Positions 18,333 to 26,769 of a stretch of 64,000 nt of DNA are shown here, one piece after another (the first letter of the stretch is position 1; every line of letters begins with the position of its first letter). Where the stretch lies: assembly GCF_003318235.1 (NCBI RefSeq), contig NZ_QOCG01000030.1:1-64000 (forward strand). Reading direction: 5' to 3'. A program made the position numbers and the translations under genes. The notes under the pieces are model-generated. The model saw only the letters and a list, made by a program, of their open reading frames with translations, was not told the origin of the DNA and ran no database searches. Source of the stretch: Loktanella sp. D2R18. GTDB taxonomy: Bacteria; Pseudomonadota; Alphaproteobacteria; Rhodobacterales; Rhodobacteraceae.

Positions 18333-19624
18333 GTGATCCTTTCAATGATCAGTGGACCGGGGGGCACCGGGTCACCAATAGTGATCGCCCCCTGCACCGC
18401 CGCGCTTGCCGCTGCGGCCTGCGCATCTGTCGCGGCATGAACCATGCAGAGCGGATCATTTTTAGCGACTGCCTGCCCTAAGCCGATCATATCGGTAAAA
18501 CCAACGGATGGGTTAATCTTGTCGGTCTCAACCCGGCGTCCACCGCCAAGTGTCACAACAGCGAGCCCCAATGCCTCGCCATTGATCGCCGCAACATGGC
18601 CCGCGATTGGTGCACGTACAGGTTTGACAATCGGGGCTTTAGGCAAATGCGTGTGCCAATCATCTGCCATATCCGGTGGGCCACCCAAAGCAGCAACCAT
18701 CTGGCTGAATTTCTCCATCGCAGCACCCGAACTGATCGCGGTTGTGATCTGAATTTTTGCATCTGTGATCCCGCGCATTGCCAACAGGCGTTCGCACAAG
18801 GATACCGTCAATTCATACAGACGCGGTGCGGCTGCGATATTGCCAGACAGCACCTCCATACACACCGCCACCTCCAAGGCGTTACCAAGCGCAGGCGCAA
18901 GCGGCGCGTTCATATCAGTGATCAGGCTTTCGGTTTTGCAGCCAGCGCCGTTACTGGCATCGGTCAAGGCACGCGCCAGTACCCGCGCGTCATCAGGCGT
19001 TTTCATAAACGCGCCGGACCCGCATTTGACGTCTAAGATCAGGCCTTCTAGGCCCGCCGCCAGTTTTTTGGCCAAGATTGACGCTGTGATAAGATCCACG
19101 CTTTCAACTGTCGCCGTCACGTCGCGGATCGCATAAAGCCGTTTATCAGCGGGGGCGATCTGGCCGGTTGCGCTGACAATCGTGCAGCCCACATCGCAGG
19201 TGATCTGACGCAGCTTCGCCTCATTCACATCAACCGATAGACCGGGGATCGCTTCGAGCTTATCCAGCGTACCGCCCGTATGCCCAAGCCCGCGACCGGA
19301 AATCATCGGGACGTAAACACCACAAGCCGCCAAAATAGGTGCAAGGATCAACGATACACAGTCGCCAACACCGCCAGTCGAATGTTTATCAAGAACTGGC
19401 CCCGGCAGGTCCCAATGCAACACATCCCCACTGTCACGCATCCCCTTGGTCAACGACACGCGGCCAGCATCTGATAACCCGTTCAAACAGACCGCCATCG
19501 CAAACGCACCCGCCTGCGCATCGCTTACCGCCCCAGTAGCAAGACCATTCGCGAACCACGCCAATTCAGCATCTGCTGGTGTTTTCTTACGGCGGATAGC
19601 GGAAATAATCGCGCGGGCATCCAT
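18329..19624 (-). CDS. deoA: Thymidine phosphorylase
   Basis: This 431-residue enzyme cleaves thymidine/deoxyuridine with phosphate to give base and deoxyribose-1-phosphate, the substrate of the neighbouring DeoB. The DKHSTGGVGD glycine-rich phosphate motif and the LKLxAGxxG-like KKLAAGLEGLILD segment are present. The ATG at 19624 (MDARAIISAIRRKK) gives the normal length; a longer frame begins at 19693 inside the preceding gene. It starts 1 bp after the stop of the small membrane protein gene. Confidence 0.95.
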   Translation of the reverse strand: MDARAIISAIRRKKTPADAELAWFANGLATGAVSDAQAGAFAMAVCLNGLSDAGRVSLTKGMRDSGDVLHWDLPGPVLDKHSTGGVGDCVSLILAPILAACGVYVPMISGRGLGHTGGTLDKLEAIPGLSVDVNEAKLRQITCDVGCTIVSATGQIAPADKRLYAIRDVTATVESVDLITASILAKKLAAGLEGLILDVKCGSGAFMKTPDDARVLARALTDASNGAGCKTESLITDMNAPLAPALGNALEVAVCMEVLSGNIAAAPRLYELTVSLCERLLAMRGITDAKIQITTAISSGAAMEKFSQMVAALGGPPDMADDWHTHLPKAPIVKPVRAPIAGHVAAINGEALGLAVVTLGGGRRVETDKINPSVGFTDMIGLGQAVAKNDPLCMVHAATDAQAAAASAAVQGAITIGDPVPPGPLIIERIT

Positions 19625-19625
19625 A

Positions 19626-19982
19626 CTACGCGTCCTCACTCGCGGCGTCAGCCTCTCTGTCATCCTGTTGAAAGCGAGATAACGTCTTTGCATCTCTTAA
19701 CGCTCTCCGGCCAACTCTTAAAACTAACCGAATTGCGAACGGTAGCCAAATAATTGTCCCAAACCAAGCAAGCAAGTACACTACTAAGAATGGAAATACC
19801 TGGCCAAAAGCGTACATACCTTCATCCATCCCATTGTAAAAACTGGCGAACAAGGAATTATCGTATGCAGGTGCCACCGTAACAATAGGCTCACCCATTG
19901 TTACCGGAGGTGCTTCCATAATTTCAACAACGGGAACTTGCTCAGCTACCGCAGTGTCGACTTCCTCTGTATGACTACCCAT
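19626..19982 (-). CDS. Small membrane protein inside the nucleoside-salvage operon
   Basis: This 118-residue protein has an acidic N-terminal region, one long or two closely spaced hydrophobic segments (about residues 58-88, FPFLVVYLLAWFGTIIWLPFAIRLVL) and a basic then acidic C-terminal tail. It has no recognisable domain and no cleavable signal peptide. Only 1 bp separates it from deoA, and it follows cdd by 27 bp, so it is in the operon. The sequence is somewhat more AT-rich than its neighbours. A role in nucleoside uptake or enzyme tethering would be speculation. Confidence 0.7.
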   Translation of the reverse strand: MGSHTEEVDTAVAEQVPVVEIMEAPPVTMGEPIVTVAPAYDNSLFASFYNGMDEGMYAFGQVFPFLVVYLLAWFGTIIWLPFAIRLVLRVGRRALRDAKTLSRFQQDDREADAASEDA

Positions 19983-20009
19983 CCGTGAATACCTTCGCTT
20001 GAAACAATT

Positions 20010-20405
20010 TTAATGCGCACGCGCCATATATTTGGCGTCAAAGCTACCCGGCAACAGATCGGTCACAGTGGTTTGCGCCGTCATTCCGTCGACCGTGGTC
20101 ATGGTAACGACAACATCACCATCCGCAAACTCCGCAATCTTTTGGCGGCACCCGCCACAGCAGCTAACCGGTTGCGGGCTGTCGGCGATCACAGTGATTT
20201 CGGCAATGCGTTTATCACCCGCAGCAATCATCGCAGCGATGGCCCCCGCTTCGGCACAGGTGCCTTCGGGATAGGCCACGTTTTCGACATTACAGCCCAC
20301 ATAGACGGCCCCCGATGTCGCACGGATCGCAGCCCCAACCTTAAAATTTGAATAGGGCGCATGGGCATTTTCACGCACGGCGCGGGCGGCGTCTATCAGG
20401 GTCAT
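20010..20405 (-). CDS. cdd: Cytidine deaminase
   Basis: This 131-residue zinc enzyme deaminates cytidine/deoxycytidine to uridine forms, supplying DeoA and then Upp. The NVENVAYPEGTCAEAGAI motif carries the Cys ligand and the catalytic Glu, and SCCGGCRQK carries the other two zinc cysteines, as in the homotetrameric class. The ATG at 20405 (MTLIDAARAVRENAHAPYS) gives standard length. It is the first clear salvage gene of the operon. Confidence 0.95.
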   Translation of the reverse strand: MTLIDAARAVRENAHAPYSNFKVGAAIRATSGAVYVGCNVENVAYPEGTCAEAGAIAAMIAAGDKRIAEITVIADSPQPVSCCGGCRQKIAEFADGDVVVTMTTVDGMTAQTTVTDLLPGSFDAKYMARAH

Positions 20406-20475
20406 ATGTTTCTCCGGTGTTAATCGACCCAGATTGATCTTTGCGCCCCTCAGATGCAAGCATGAACCGCCATCG

Positions 20476-21567
20476 TCAGCCGGTTTGCACCGACGTAAAC
20501 CGCCCTGGCAGGCTCACCTCTAGCAGTTCAAGATCGTCAGACGGATCAGCATAGCGTGTGGCCATTCCCGGCGGGATCACAAAAGCATCGCCGGGTGACA
20601 GACGTTGCGGATCACGGGTTTCACCGTGCAATGTCATTTCGCCGCGCATAACAAAGGTGAAATGAATATCGGCATCATGTTTCGCCCATGCGGTATCGCC
20701 ATCACCTCGCCGGATAACCTGAACGCCTGCGACGTCCTTGGTGTTTGTCGCAATGGTGGTGTCGCGCGCAATAAACCCTTGTAATTGCGCAGGCGACCAT
20801 TCAGCGCCTTCGGCCTGATTAAATACAAATTTTTGTCCCTGCCATTCCCGGTCTGGGCGCAGATGCGGGTTTGGCAACGTCATGTCGTGGTCAATTTCGG
20901 TGATATGTTCAGCCGGAACGCCAATTTCGATCACTTCAATGCCTTCGGATGCCTCAAGGACGCGGTGGCGGATTTCCGGTGGCTGAATAAAGCAATCGCC
21001 AGCGGTTAAACGGATCGGCGGGCCTTGGTCCTCGTAGACGACATCAACCCACCCACGGTAACAGAAAATCAACTGAAACCCGACACGGTGAAAATGCACC
21101 ATATCAGGCACCGGGCCACCATCAGGAATACGGATATGGCTAGCAATGATTGACCCGCCTAGACGGCTAGGAATCAGATCACGGTAATGCATGCCTGCAC
21201 GCCCAATCACCCAAGGTGCTTGATCCGCAAGACGGCGCACAACAAAGGCATGGCTTGTTTCAGGCTTCTCAACCGGCGGTTTCAACGGGTGCACCGATAC
21301 GCAGGTTCCGCCCGGCGCTGTCAAAGTTGTCACGCCATCCGCAAAGCCCGGATCGTCAGTCAAAATGCGCAGGAAACCTGCCGGGCCATCCATTTGCATC
21401 AACCGCACGCACAACCCATGCCCCGAGAATACGGCAGTCACGGGGTTATCCGCCGGAAAAATCATATCCAACCGCATCCCAAGTACCTTGCCAAAAAAAC
21501 CAAGGTCTGCGCGTAAGTCGGTCGTGGTCAAACAGGCCTCTGCCCGCGTTTGAAAAGTATTGTTCAT
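20476..21567 (-). CDS. VOC-domain/bicupin fusion protein
   Basis: This 363-residue protein joins an N-terminal glyoxalase-like VOC domain (about 1-95, TTDLRADLGFFGKVLGMRLDM) to two cupin barrels (about 140-235 and 265-355). The first cupin keeps an HFH pair and GDCFIQPPEIRHR, so it probably binds metal. In the second, GDAFVIPPGMATRYAD lacks the usual histidine of motif 2, so it may be structural. It lies 70 bp upstream of cdd on the same strand and could head the salvage operon or be separate. The start at 21567 opens the VOC domain. The reaction is unknown; dioxygenases, isomerases and aminohydrolases all occur among such folds. Confidence 0.75.
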   Translation of the reverse strand: MNNTFQTRAEACLTTTDLRADLGFFGKVLGMRLDMIFPADNPVTAVFSGHGLCVRLMQMDGPAGFLRILTDDPGFADGVTTLTAPGGTCVSVHPLKPPVEKPETSHAFVVRRLADQAPWVIGRAGMHYRDLIPSRLGGSIIASHIRIPDGGPVPDMVHFHRVGFQLIFCYRGWVDVVYEDQGPPIRLTAGDCFIQPPEIRHRVLEASEGIEVIEIGVPAEHITEIDHDMTLPNPHLRPDREWQGQKFVFNQAEGAEWSPAQLQGFIARDTTIATNTKDVAGVQVIRRGDGDTAWAKHDADIHFTFVMRGEMTLHGETRDPQRLSPGDAFVIPPGMATRYADPSDDLELLEVSLPGRFTSVQTG

Positions 21568-21671
21568 ACGGTGATCGTGGCGGGCGTAGTGGCGATTTGC
21601 AATACAATGATTTGCCAAATGCCCCCAATCTATGTTTAACCGAAACCAGTTAGATTCCGTAGGGTACGGCG

Positions 21672-21691
21672 ATAGTTTAACATTAAACTAT
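21672..21691. promoter_or_regulatory. Perfect inverted repeat before maeB
   Basis: ATAGTTTAA-CA-TTAAACTAT is a perfect 9-bp inverted repeat with a 2-bp spacer, lying 4 bp before the maeB ribosome-binding site (GGAGA, 21696-21700). Half-site-like GTTTAA also occurs near 21634. The position suits a repressor operator at the start of the transcript. The binding protein is unknown. Confidence 0.6.
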
Positions 21692-21705
21692 ATTTGGAGA
21701 ATGTG

Positions 21706-23985
21706 ATGACAGATAACGCAAACGACAGCACGCGGCAGGCGGCGCTTGACTATCACCAGTTCCCAAAACCCGGCAAACTTGAAATTCGCGCAACCAAACC
21801 GCTGGCCAACGGGCGTGACCTGTCGCGCGCCTATTCCCCCGGTGTCGCCGAAGCCTGCCTTGAAATCAAAGCCAACCCAGACACGGCCCGTGATTACACC
21901 ACACGCGGGAACCTTGTAGGGGTCGTGACCAACGGCACGGCGGTGCTGGGCCTTGGCAATATCGGCGGGTTGGCATCAAAACCTGTGATGGAAGGCAAAG
22001 CGGTTCTCTTCAAAAAATTCGCCAATATTGACTGTTTTGATATCGAATTGAACGAACCGGACCCTGAAAAGCTCGCGGATATCGTCTGCGCGCTTGAACC
22101 AACGTTCGGCGCGGTGAACCTCGAAGACATCAAAGCACCTGATTGCTTTATCGTCGAAAAAATTTGCCGCGAACGGATGAATATCCCGGTCTTCCACGAC
22201 GACCAGCACGGCACAGCTATTGTTGTGGGGGCTGCCGCAACAAACGCGCTACGCGTCGCAGGCAAAAAATTTGAAGACATTAAAATCGTCAGCACCGGCG
22301 GCGGGGCGGCAGGCATTGCTTGCCTGAACATGCTGTTAAAATTGGGAGTAAAGCGCGAAAACGTCTGGCTTTGTGATATCGAAGGCCTTGTTTACAAGGG
22401 CCGCGAAAAAGACATGACACCTCAAAAAGTAGATTACGCCCAAGGCACCAGCCCTGCCACATTGGACGATGTGATCGCAGGCGCGGATATGTTTCTTGGG
22501 TTGTCCGGCCCCGGCGTTCTCAAGCCCGAAATGGTCGCAAAAATGACCGACGCACCGATCATCTTTGCACTGGCAAACCCTACGCCAGAAATTAGCCCCG
22601 ATGACGCACGCGCCGTCAAACCCGACGCGATCATCGCTACAGGTCGCAGTGATTTCCCGAACCAAGTCAATAACGTGCTGTGTTTTCCGTTTATCTTTCG
22701 GGGCGCGTTGGATGTGGGCGCGACCGATATCAACGACGAGATGAAAATCGCCTGCATCGAAGGTATCGCCGCGCTTGCGCGTGAAACGACCAGCGCCGAA
22801 GCCGCTGCCGCGTACCACGGTGAAAAGCTCACCTTTGGGGCCGACTACCTGATCCCGAAACCCTTTGATCCGCGTCTGATGGGTGTCGTCGCAAGTTCTG
22901 TCGCCAAGGCCGCGATGGAAACTGGGGTTGCCACCCGCCCGATTGCTGACATGGATGCCTACAAGGCCAATCTTGATGGCTCTGTCTTTAAATCCGCGAT
23001 GATCATGCGCCCCGTGTTCGAGGCAGCCCGTTCGACCACCCGTAGCATTGTCTTTGCCGAGGGCGAGGATGAACGCGTGCTGCGGGCATCCCAAGCCATC
23101 ATGGAAGAAACCACGGATACGCCGATCTTGATTGGGCGTCCGGATGTGATCGCGCAACGTTGCGAACGCGCAGGCCTCAAAATTCGGCCCGGCGTTGATT
23201 TCAAAATCGTAAACCCAGAAAATGATCCGCGCTACCGCGACTATTGGGAAACCTACCACAAGTTGATGGCGCGCAAAGGCGTGACCCCGGACCTGGCCAA
23301 GGCGATCATGCGCACCAATACCACGGCCATTGGCGCGGTCATGGTCCAACGCGGCGAGGCCGACAGCCTGATCTGCGGGACCTTCGGCCAGTTCTTATGG
23401 CACTTGAACTATGTCACCCAAATTTTGGGCGATCAGACTCTGCACCCTGTTGGCGCGCTCTCACTGATGATCTTGGAAGACGGGCCCTTGTTTGTGGCCG
23501 ACACGCAAGTCCACGCAGAACCGACCCCGGAACAAATCGCTGAAACCGTTATTGGGGCCGCCCGCCATGTGCGCCGCTTTGGGGTGGAACCTAAAATTGC
23601 GCTCTGCTCACATAGTCAATTTGGCAATCTCGATTGTGACACAGGCCGCCGGATGCGCGCAGCGATGGAAATCCTAGACAGTCAGCCCCGCGATTTCGCA
23701 TATGAAGGCGAAATGCACATCGACGCCGCACTTGACGTCGAACTGCGCAACCGCGTGTTCCCCGATGCCCACCTTCCGGGGGCCGCAAACGTTTTGGTTT
23801 TCGCGAACACCGACGCGGCATCTGGCGTGCGTAACATTCTAAAAATGAAAGGCGGCGGGCTTGAAGTTGGGCCGATATTGATGGGCATGGGCAACCGCTG
23901 TCATATTGTCACACCCTCGATCACGCCACGCGGTTTGCTGAATATGTCGGCGCTCGCCGGAACACCTGTAGCGCATTATGGTTGA
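21706..23985 (+). CDS. maeB: NADP-dependent malic enzyme, MaeB type with phosphotransacetylase-like domain
   Basis: This 759-residue enzyme decarboxylates malate to pyruvate, giving NADPH. The malic enzyme part spans about residues 1-425 (SRAYSPGVAEACLEI, VFHDDQHGTAIV, the NADP-fold VSTGGGAAGIACL). A C-terminal phosphate acetyltransferase-like domain (about 430-755) is typical of the long MaeB form and binds acetyl-CoA as a regulator rather than catalysing transfer. The ATG at 21706 is five bases after GGAGA. It probably links acetyl-CoA and propionyl-CoA oxidation to pyruvate supply, which fits prpE downstream. Confidence 0.95.
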   Translation: MTDNANDSTRQAALDYHQFPKPGKLEIRATKPLANGRDLSRAYSPGVAEACLEIKANPDTARDYTTRGNLVGVVTNGTAVLGLGNIGGLASKPVMEGKAVLFKKFANIDCFDIELNEPDPEKLADIVCALEPTFGAVNLEDIKAPDCFIVEKICRERMNIPVFHDDQHGTAIVVGAAATNALRVAGKKFEDIKIVSTGGGAAGIACLNMLLKLGVKRENVWLCDIEGLVYKGREKDMTPQKVDYAQGTSPATLDDVIAGADMFLGLSGPGVLKPEMVAKMTDAPIIFALANPTPEISPDDARAVKPDAIIATGRSDFPNQVNNVLCFPFIFRGALDVGATDINDEMKIACIEGIAALARETTSAEAAAAYHGEKLTFGADYLIPKPFDPRLMGVVASSVAKAAMETGVATRPIADMDAYKANLDGSVFKSAMIMRPVFEAARSTTRSIVFAEGEDERVLRASQAIMEETTDTPILIGRPDVIAQRCERAGLKIRPGVDFKIVNPENDPRYRDYWETYHKLMARKGVTPDLAKAIMRTNTTAIGAVMVQRGEADSLICGTFGQFLWHLNYVTQILGDQTLHPVGALSLMILEDGPLFVADTQVHAEPTPEQIAETVIGAARHVRRFGVEPKIALCSHSQFGNLDCDTGRRMRAAMEILDSQPRDFAYEGEMHIDAALDVELRNRVFPDAHLPGAANVLVFANTDAASGVRNILKMKGGGLEVGPILMGMGNRCHIVTPSITPRGLLNMSALAGTPVAHYG

Positions 23986-24120
23986 TATAACAGACACTTA
24001 CCAACCCCACCCCGCAAGGTAAATTATTTTACGGATCAGGCGTAGCAGGCGCAACGCGCGCTTGCCCGCAGCCAGCCCAAGGCGTAACACTTTCTCTCAG
24101 GTTGTTTTGGGAGGAACACA

Positions 24121-26013
24121 ATGGGTTACGCGGATGTTTATGCGGCATGGAAAGCCGATCCAGAGGCATTCTGGATGGAGCAAGCCAAAGCCATCGATTG
24201 GGACACACCGCCAACACGCGCGCTGAACGACGACAATGCGCCGCTATACGAATGGTTTGCAGATGCAAAGGTAAACACCTGCTATAACGCGGTAGACCGG
24301 CACGTCGAAAATGGCAGGGGCGAGCAAACAGCGATCATCTACGACAGTCCGATCACCCATACCAAACGAGAAATTTCATATATTGAACTGCGCAACCGGG
24401 TGGCCAGCCTTGCAGGTGCGCTGCGTGCCAAGGGCGTTGAAAAGGGTGACCGGGTCATCATTTACATGCCGATGATCCCCGAAGCGCTGGAGGCGATGCT
24501 CGCTTGTGCGCGACTTGGCGCGATCCATTCTGTGGTATTTGGTGGTTTTGCTGCGAACGAGCTTGCCGTGCGCATTGATGACGCGAAACCCAAAGCCATC
24601 ATCGCGGCGTCCTGCGGGCTGGAGCCGGGGCGCGTTGTGCACTACAAGCCACTTGTTGATGGCGCAATTGAGCTGGCCGAACATAAGCCTGATTTTTGCG
24701 TAATTTTCCAGCGCGAACAAGAGGTTGCCGAACTGATCCCCGGTCGTGACTATAACTGGCATGGGTTCCAATACGGCGTGGCACCCGCCGAATGTGTCCC
24801 TGTCGAAGGCAACCACCCGGCCTATATCCTTTATACGTCCGGCACGACTGGCGCGCCCAAAGGGGTCGTACGGCACACCGCCGGGCATCTGGTTGCGCTG
24901 AACTGGACCATGAAAAATATCTATAACGTCGACCCCGGCGATGTGTTCTGGGCAGCATCAGATGTTGGTTGGGTCGTGGGGCACAGCTATATCTGCTATG
25001 GCCCGCTGATCCACGGCAACACAACGATCGTTTTCGAAGGCAAGCCGATCGGCACCCCCGATGCAGGCACATTCTGGCGCGTCATCGAAGAACATAATGT
25101 AAAATCCTTCTTTACCGCACCGACTGCATTCCGCGCGGTGAAACGCGAAGACCCAACAGGCGAATACGTCAAGAAATACGACCTCAGCTGTCTTGATCAG
25201 GTGTTCCTCGCCGGTGAACGCGCCGACCCTGACACGATCATCTGGGCGCAGGACCAGTTGAAGAAACCGATCATCGACCATTGGTGGCAGACAGAACTGG
25301 GCTATCCCGGTGTCTGCAACCCTGTCGGCATCGAATTGCTGCCTGTCAAACTGGGTTCCCCGTCGGTACCGCTGCCCGGCTACGAGATGAAAATCCTCGA
25401 TGATGAAGGCAATGAGCTCCCACCCGGTGAGTTGGGCGCGATTGTAACGCCCCTGCCCCTGCCGCCCGGCACATTCCCGACCCTATGGAACGCCGAGGAC
25501 CGCTTTCAGTCGAGCTACCTTGAAACCTTCCCCGGCTATTATGAGACCGGCGATGCGGGCATGATTGATGAGGATGGTTATCTTTACATCATGGCGCGCA
25601 CCGATGACGTGATCAACGTCGCGGGCCACCGCCTGTCAACGGGTGCGATGGAAGAAGTATTAGCCAACCATCCGGACGTTGGTGAATGCGCTGTGATTGG
25701 TGTGACAGATCAGCTGAAAGGGCAATTGCCGCTTGGGTTTATCTGCCTCAACAATGGCTGCGACCGCCCACATGACGAAGTGATCAAAGAGGTCGTCGCC
25801 TCTGTCCGCAACACCATCGGCCCCGTCGCCGCGTTTAAGCTGGTTGCTGTCGTTGATCGGCTTCCCAAAACGCGGTCTGGCAAAATCCTGCGCGCAACAA
25901 TGGTCAAAATCGCCGATAATGCGGACTTCAAAATGCCCGCGACCATCGACGATCCGGCGATCTTGGATGAAATCCGCGCGGCGCTCAAACCTATGGGCTA
26001 CGCCGGAGCCTAA
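24121..26013 (+). CDS. prpE: Propionyl-CoA synthetase (PrpE-type acyl-CoA synthetase)
   Basis: This 630-residue AMP-forming ligase activates propionate (or acetate/acrylate-like short acids) to CoA thioesters. The ATP-binding YTSGTTGAPKGVVR motif, the GYYETGDAGMIDEDGY region and the regulatory C-terminal lysine motif TRSGKILRATM are present. The N-terminal YADVYAAWKADPEAFW is the PrpE type rather than AcsA. GGGAGGAAC precedes the ATG. A weak inverted repeat GTAAA/TTTAC lies near 24019-24032. PrpE enzymes support propionate and DMSP-derived acrylate/propionate use in roseobacters; the exact substrate is not shown here. Confidence 0.93.
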   Translation: MGYADVYAAWKADPEAFWMEQAKAIDWDTPPTRALNDDNAPLYEWFADAKVNTCYNAVDRHVENGRGEQTAIIYDSPITHTKREISYIELRNRVASLAGALRAKGVEKGDRVIIYMPMIPEALEAMLACARLGAIHSVVFGGFAANELAVRIDDAKPKAIIAASCGLEPGRVVHYKPLVDGAIELAEHKPDFCVIFQREQEVAELIPGRDYNWHGFQYGVAPAECVPVEGNHPAYILYTSGTTGAPKGVVRHTAGHLVALNWTMKNIYNVDPGDVFWAASDVGWVVGHSYICYGPLIHGNTTIVFEGKPIGTPDAGTFWRVIEEHNVKSFFTAPTAFRAVKREDPTGEYVKKYDLSCLDQVFLAGERADPDTIIWAQDQLKKPIIDHWWQTELGYPGVCNPVGIELLPVKLGSPSVPLPGYEMKILDDEGNELPPGELGAIVTPLPLPPGTFPTLWNAEDRFQSSYLETFPGYYETGDAGMIDEDGYLYIMARTDDVINVAGHRLSTGAMEEVLANHPDVGECAVIGVTDQLKGQLPLGFICLNNGCDRPHDEVIKEVVASVRNTIGPVAAFKLVAVVDRLPKTRSGKILRATMVKIADNADFKMPATIDDPAILDEIRAALKPMGYAGA

Positions 26014-26058
26014 ACCTACATAATGTAATGTCCATATCCATCGTGACGATCATGGACA

Positions 26059-26643
26059 TTACTGACACCAAAGAGCAACCTTCCACCCCCATCGTGTCAA
26101 TTCCGTGGTCGGAATTGATGTGGAAACAGTACCAGCGGGCACGCTTCCGCCCAATATACGACCATTGTTGGCTGCCACAATCTCAGAAAGCTGTTCACCA
26201 CCATATCGGCGACCATATGTATTGGCAGTGATCTGCTTGCCTTGGCATTCAGACTGTGATGCGATCTGGACGGCCATACGGTACGCTAGGTCAGATGATT
26301 GATCTGCACCATATGTCGATGCAAATTCTTCTGCCGTGGCTTGATCAATGGGAGAAAGGAACGTGTTGTGACGCGTATAACTATCCGTCATTTCAACATC
26401 TAGATCGACGTTTACAGGGTATCCACGGTGCGTGCTGTTATTGCCACCGCGCAAAACCCGCGCTGAAATATAACGATGGCGCGCTGCTTCTGTTGGCATT
26501 TTTATAACGATACCCACCGAACCAAACGCGGTGTTATCCACAGTTGTATATTGTGGCGCAGGCGCTAACGGTTGCGGCTCGGCACATGCCGAAACAAATG
26601 TAACGAGTGAGAAGGCGGTGAGTATATTTTTTGATTTTAGCAT
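26059..26643 (-). CDS. Putative lipoprotein of unknown function
   Basis: This 194-residue protein begins with a type II signal peptide: basic MLKSK, a hydrophobic core, and the lipobox FVSAC, with Cys20 as lipidation site. The mature part starts with a proline/alanine linker (EPQPLAPAPQ) and has a domain of about 160 residues with two further cysteines (SECQGK and the C-terminal WCQ) that may form a disulfide. It is convergent with prpE and downstream of the rpsA terminator on the same strand. I do not recognise the family. Confidence 0.78.
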   Translation of the reverse strand: MLKSKNILTAFSLVTFVSACAEPQPLAPAPQYTTVDNTAFGSVGIVIKMPTEAARHRYISARVLRGGNNSTHRGYPVNVDLDVEMTDSYTRHNTFLSPIDQATAEEFASTYGADQSSDLAYRMAVQIASQSECQGKQITANTYGRRYGGEQLSEIVAANNGRILGGSVPAGTVSTSIPTTELTRWGWKVALWCQ

Positions 26644-26711
26644 TTAAAAAAGGCCCGTATTTTCAGTTTTCAGAACACTACCGACGCTTGCAGGCACGTC
26701 CAGTGCAAAAC

Positions 26712-26744
26712 AAAAAAACCCGCCGCAGTTTCCTGCGACGGGTT
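26712..26744 (-). terminator. Intrinsic terminator of rpsA
   Basis: Read on the minus strand, AACCCGTCGCAG pairs with CTGCGGCGGGTT (one mismatch) around the loop gaaa, followed by a run of seven T. It begins 26 bp after the rpsA stop codon. Confidence 0.92.
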
Positions 26745-26769
26745 AAATTCGTAACGCTTAAGCCGTGGC

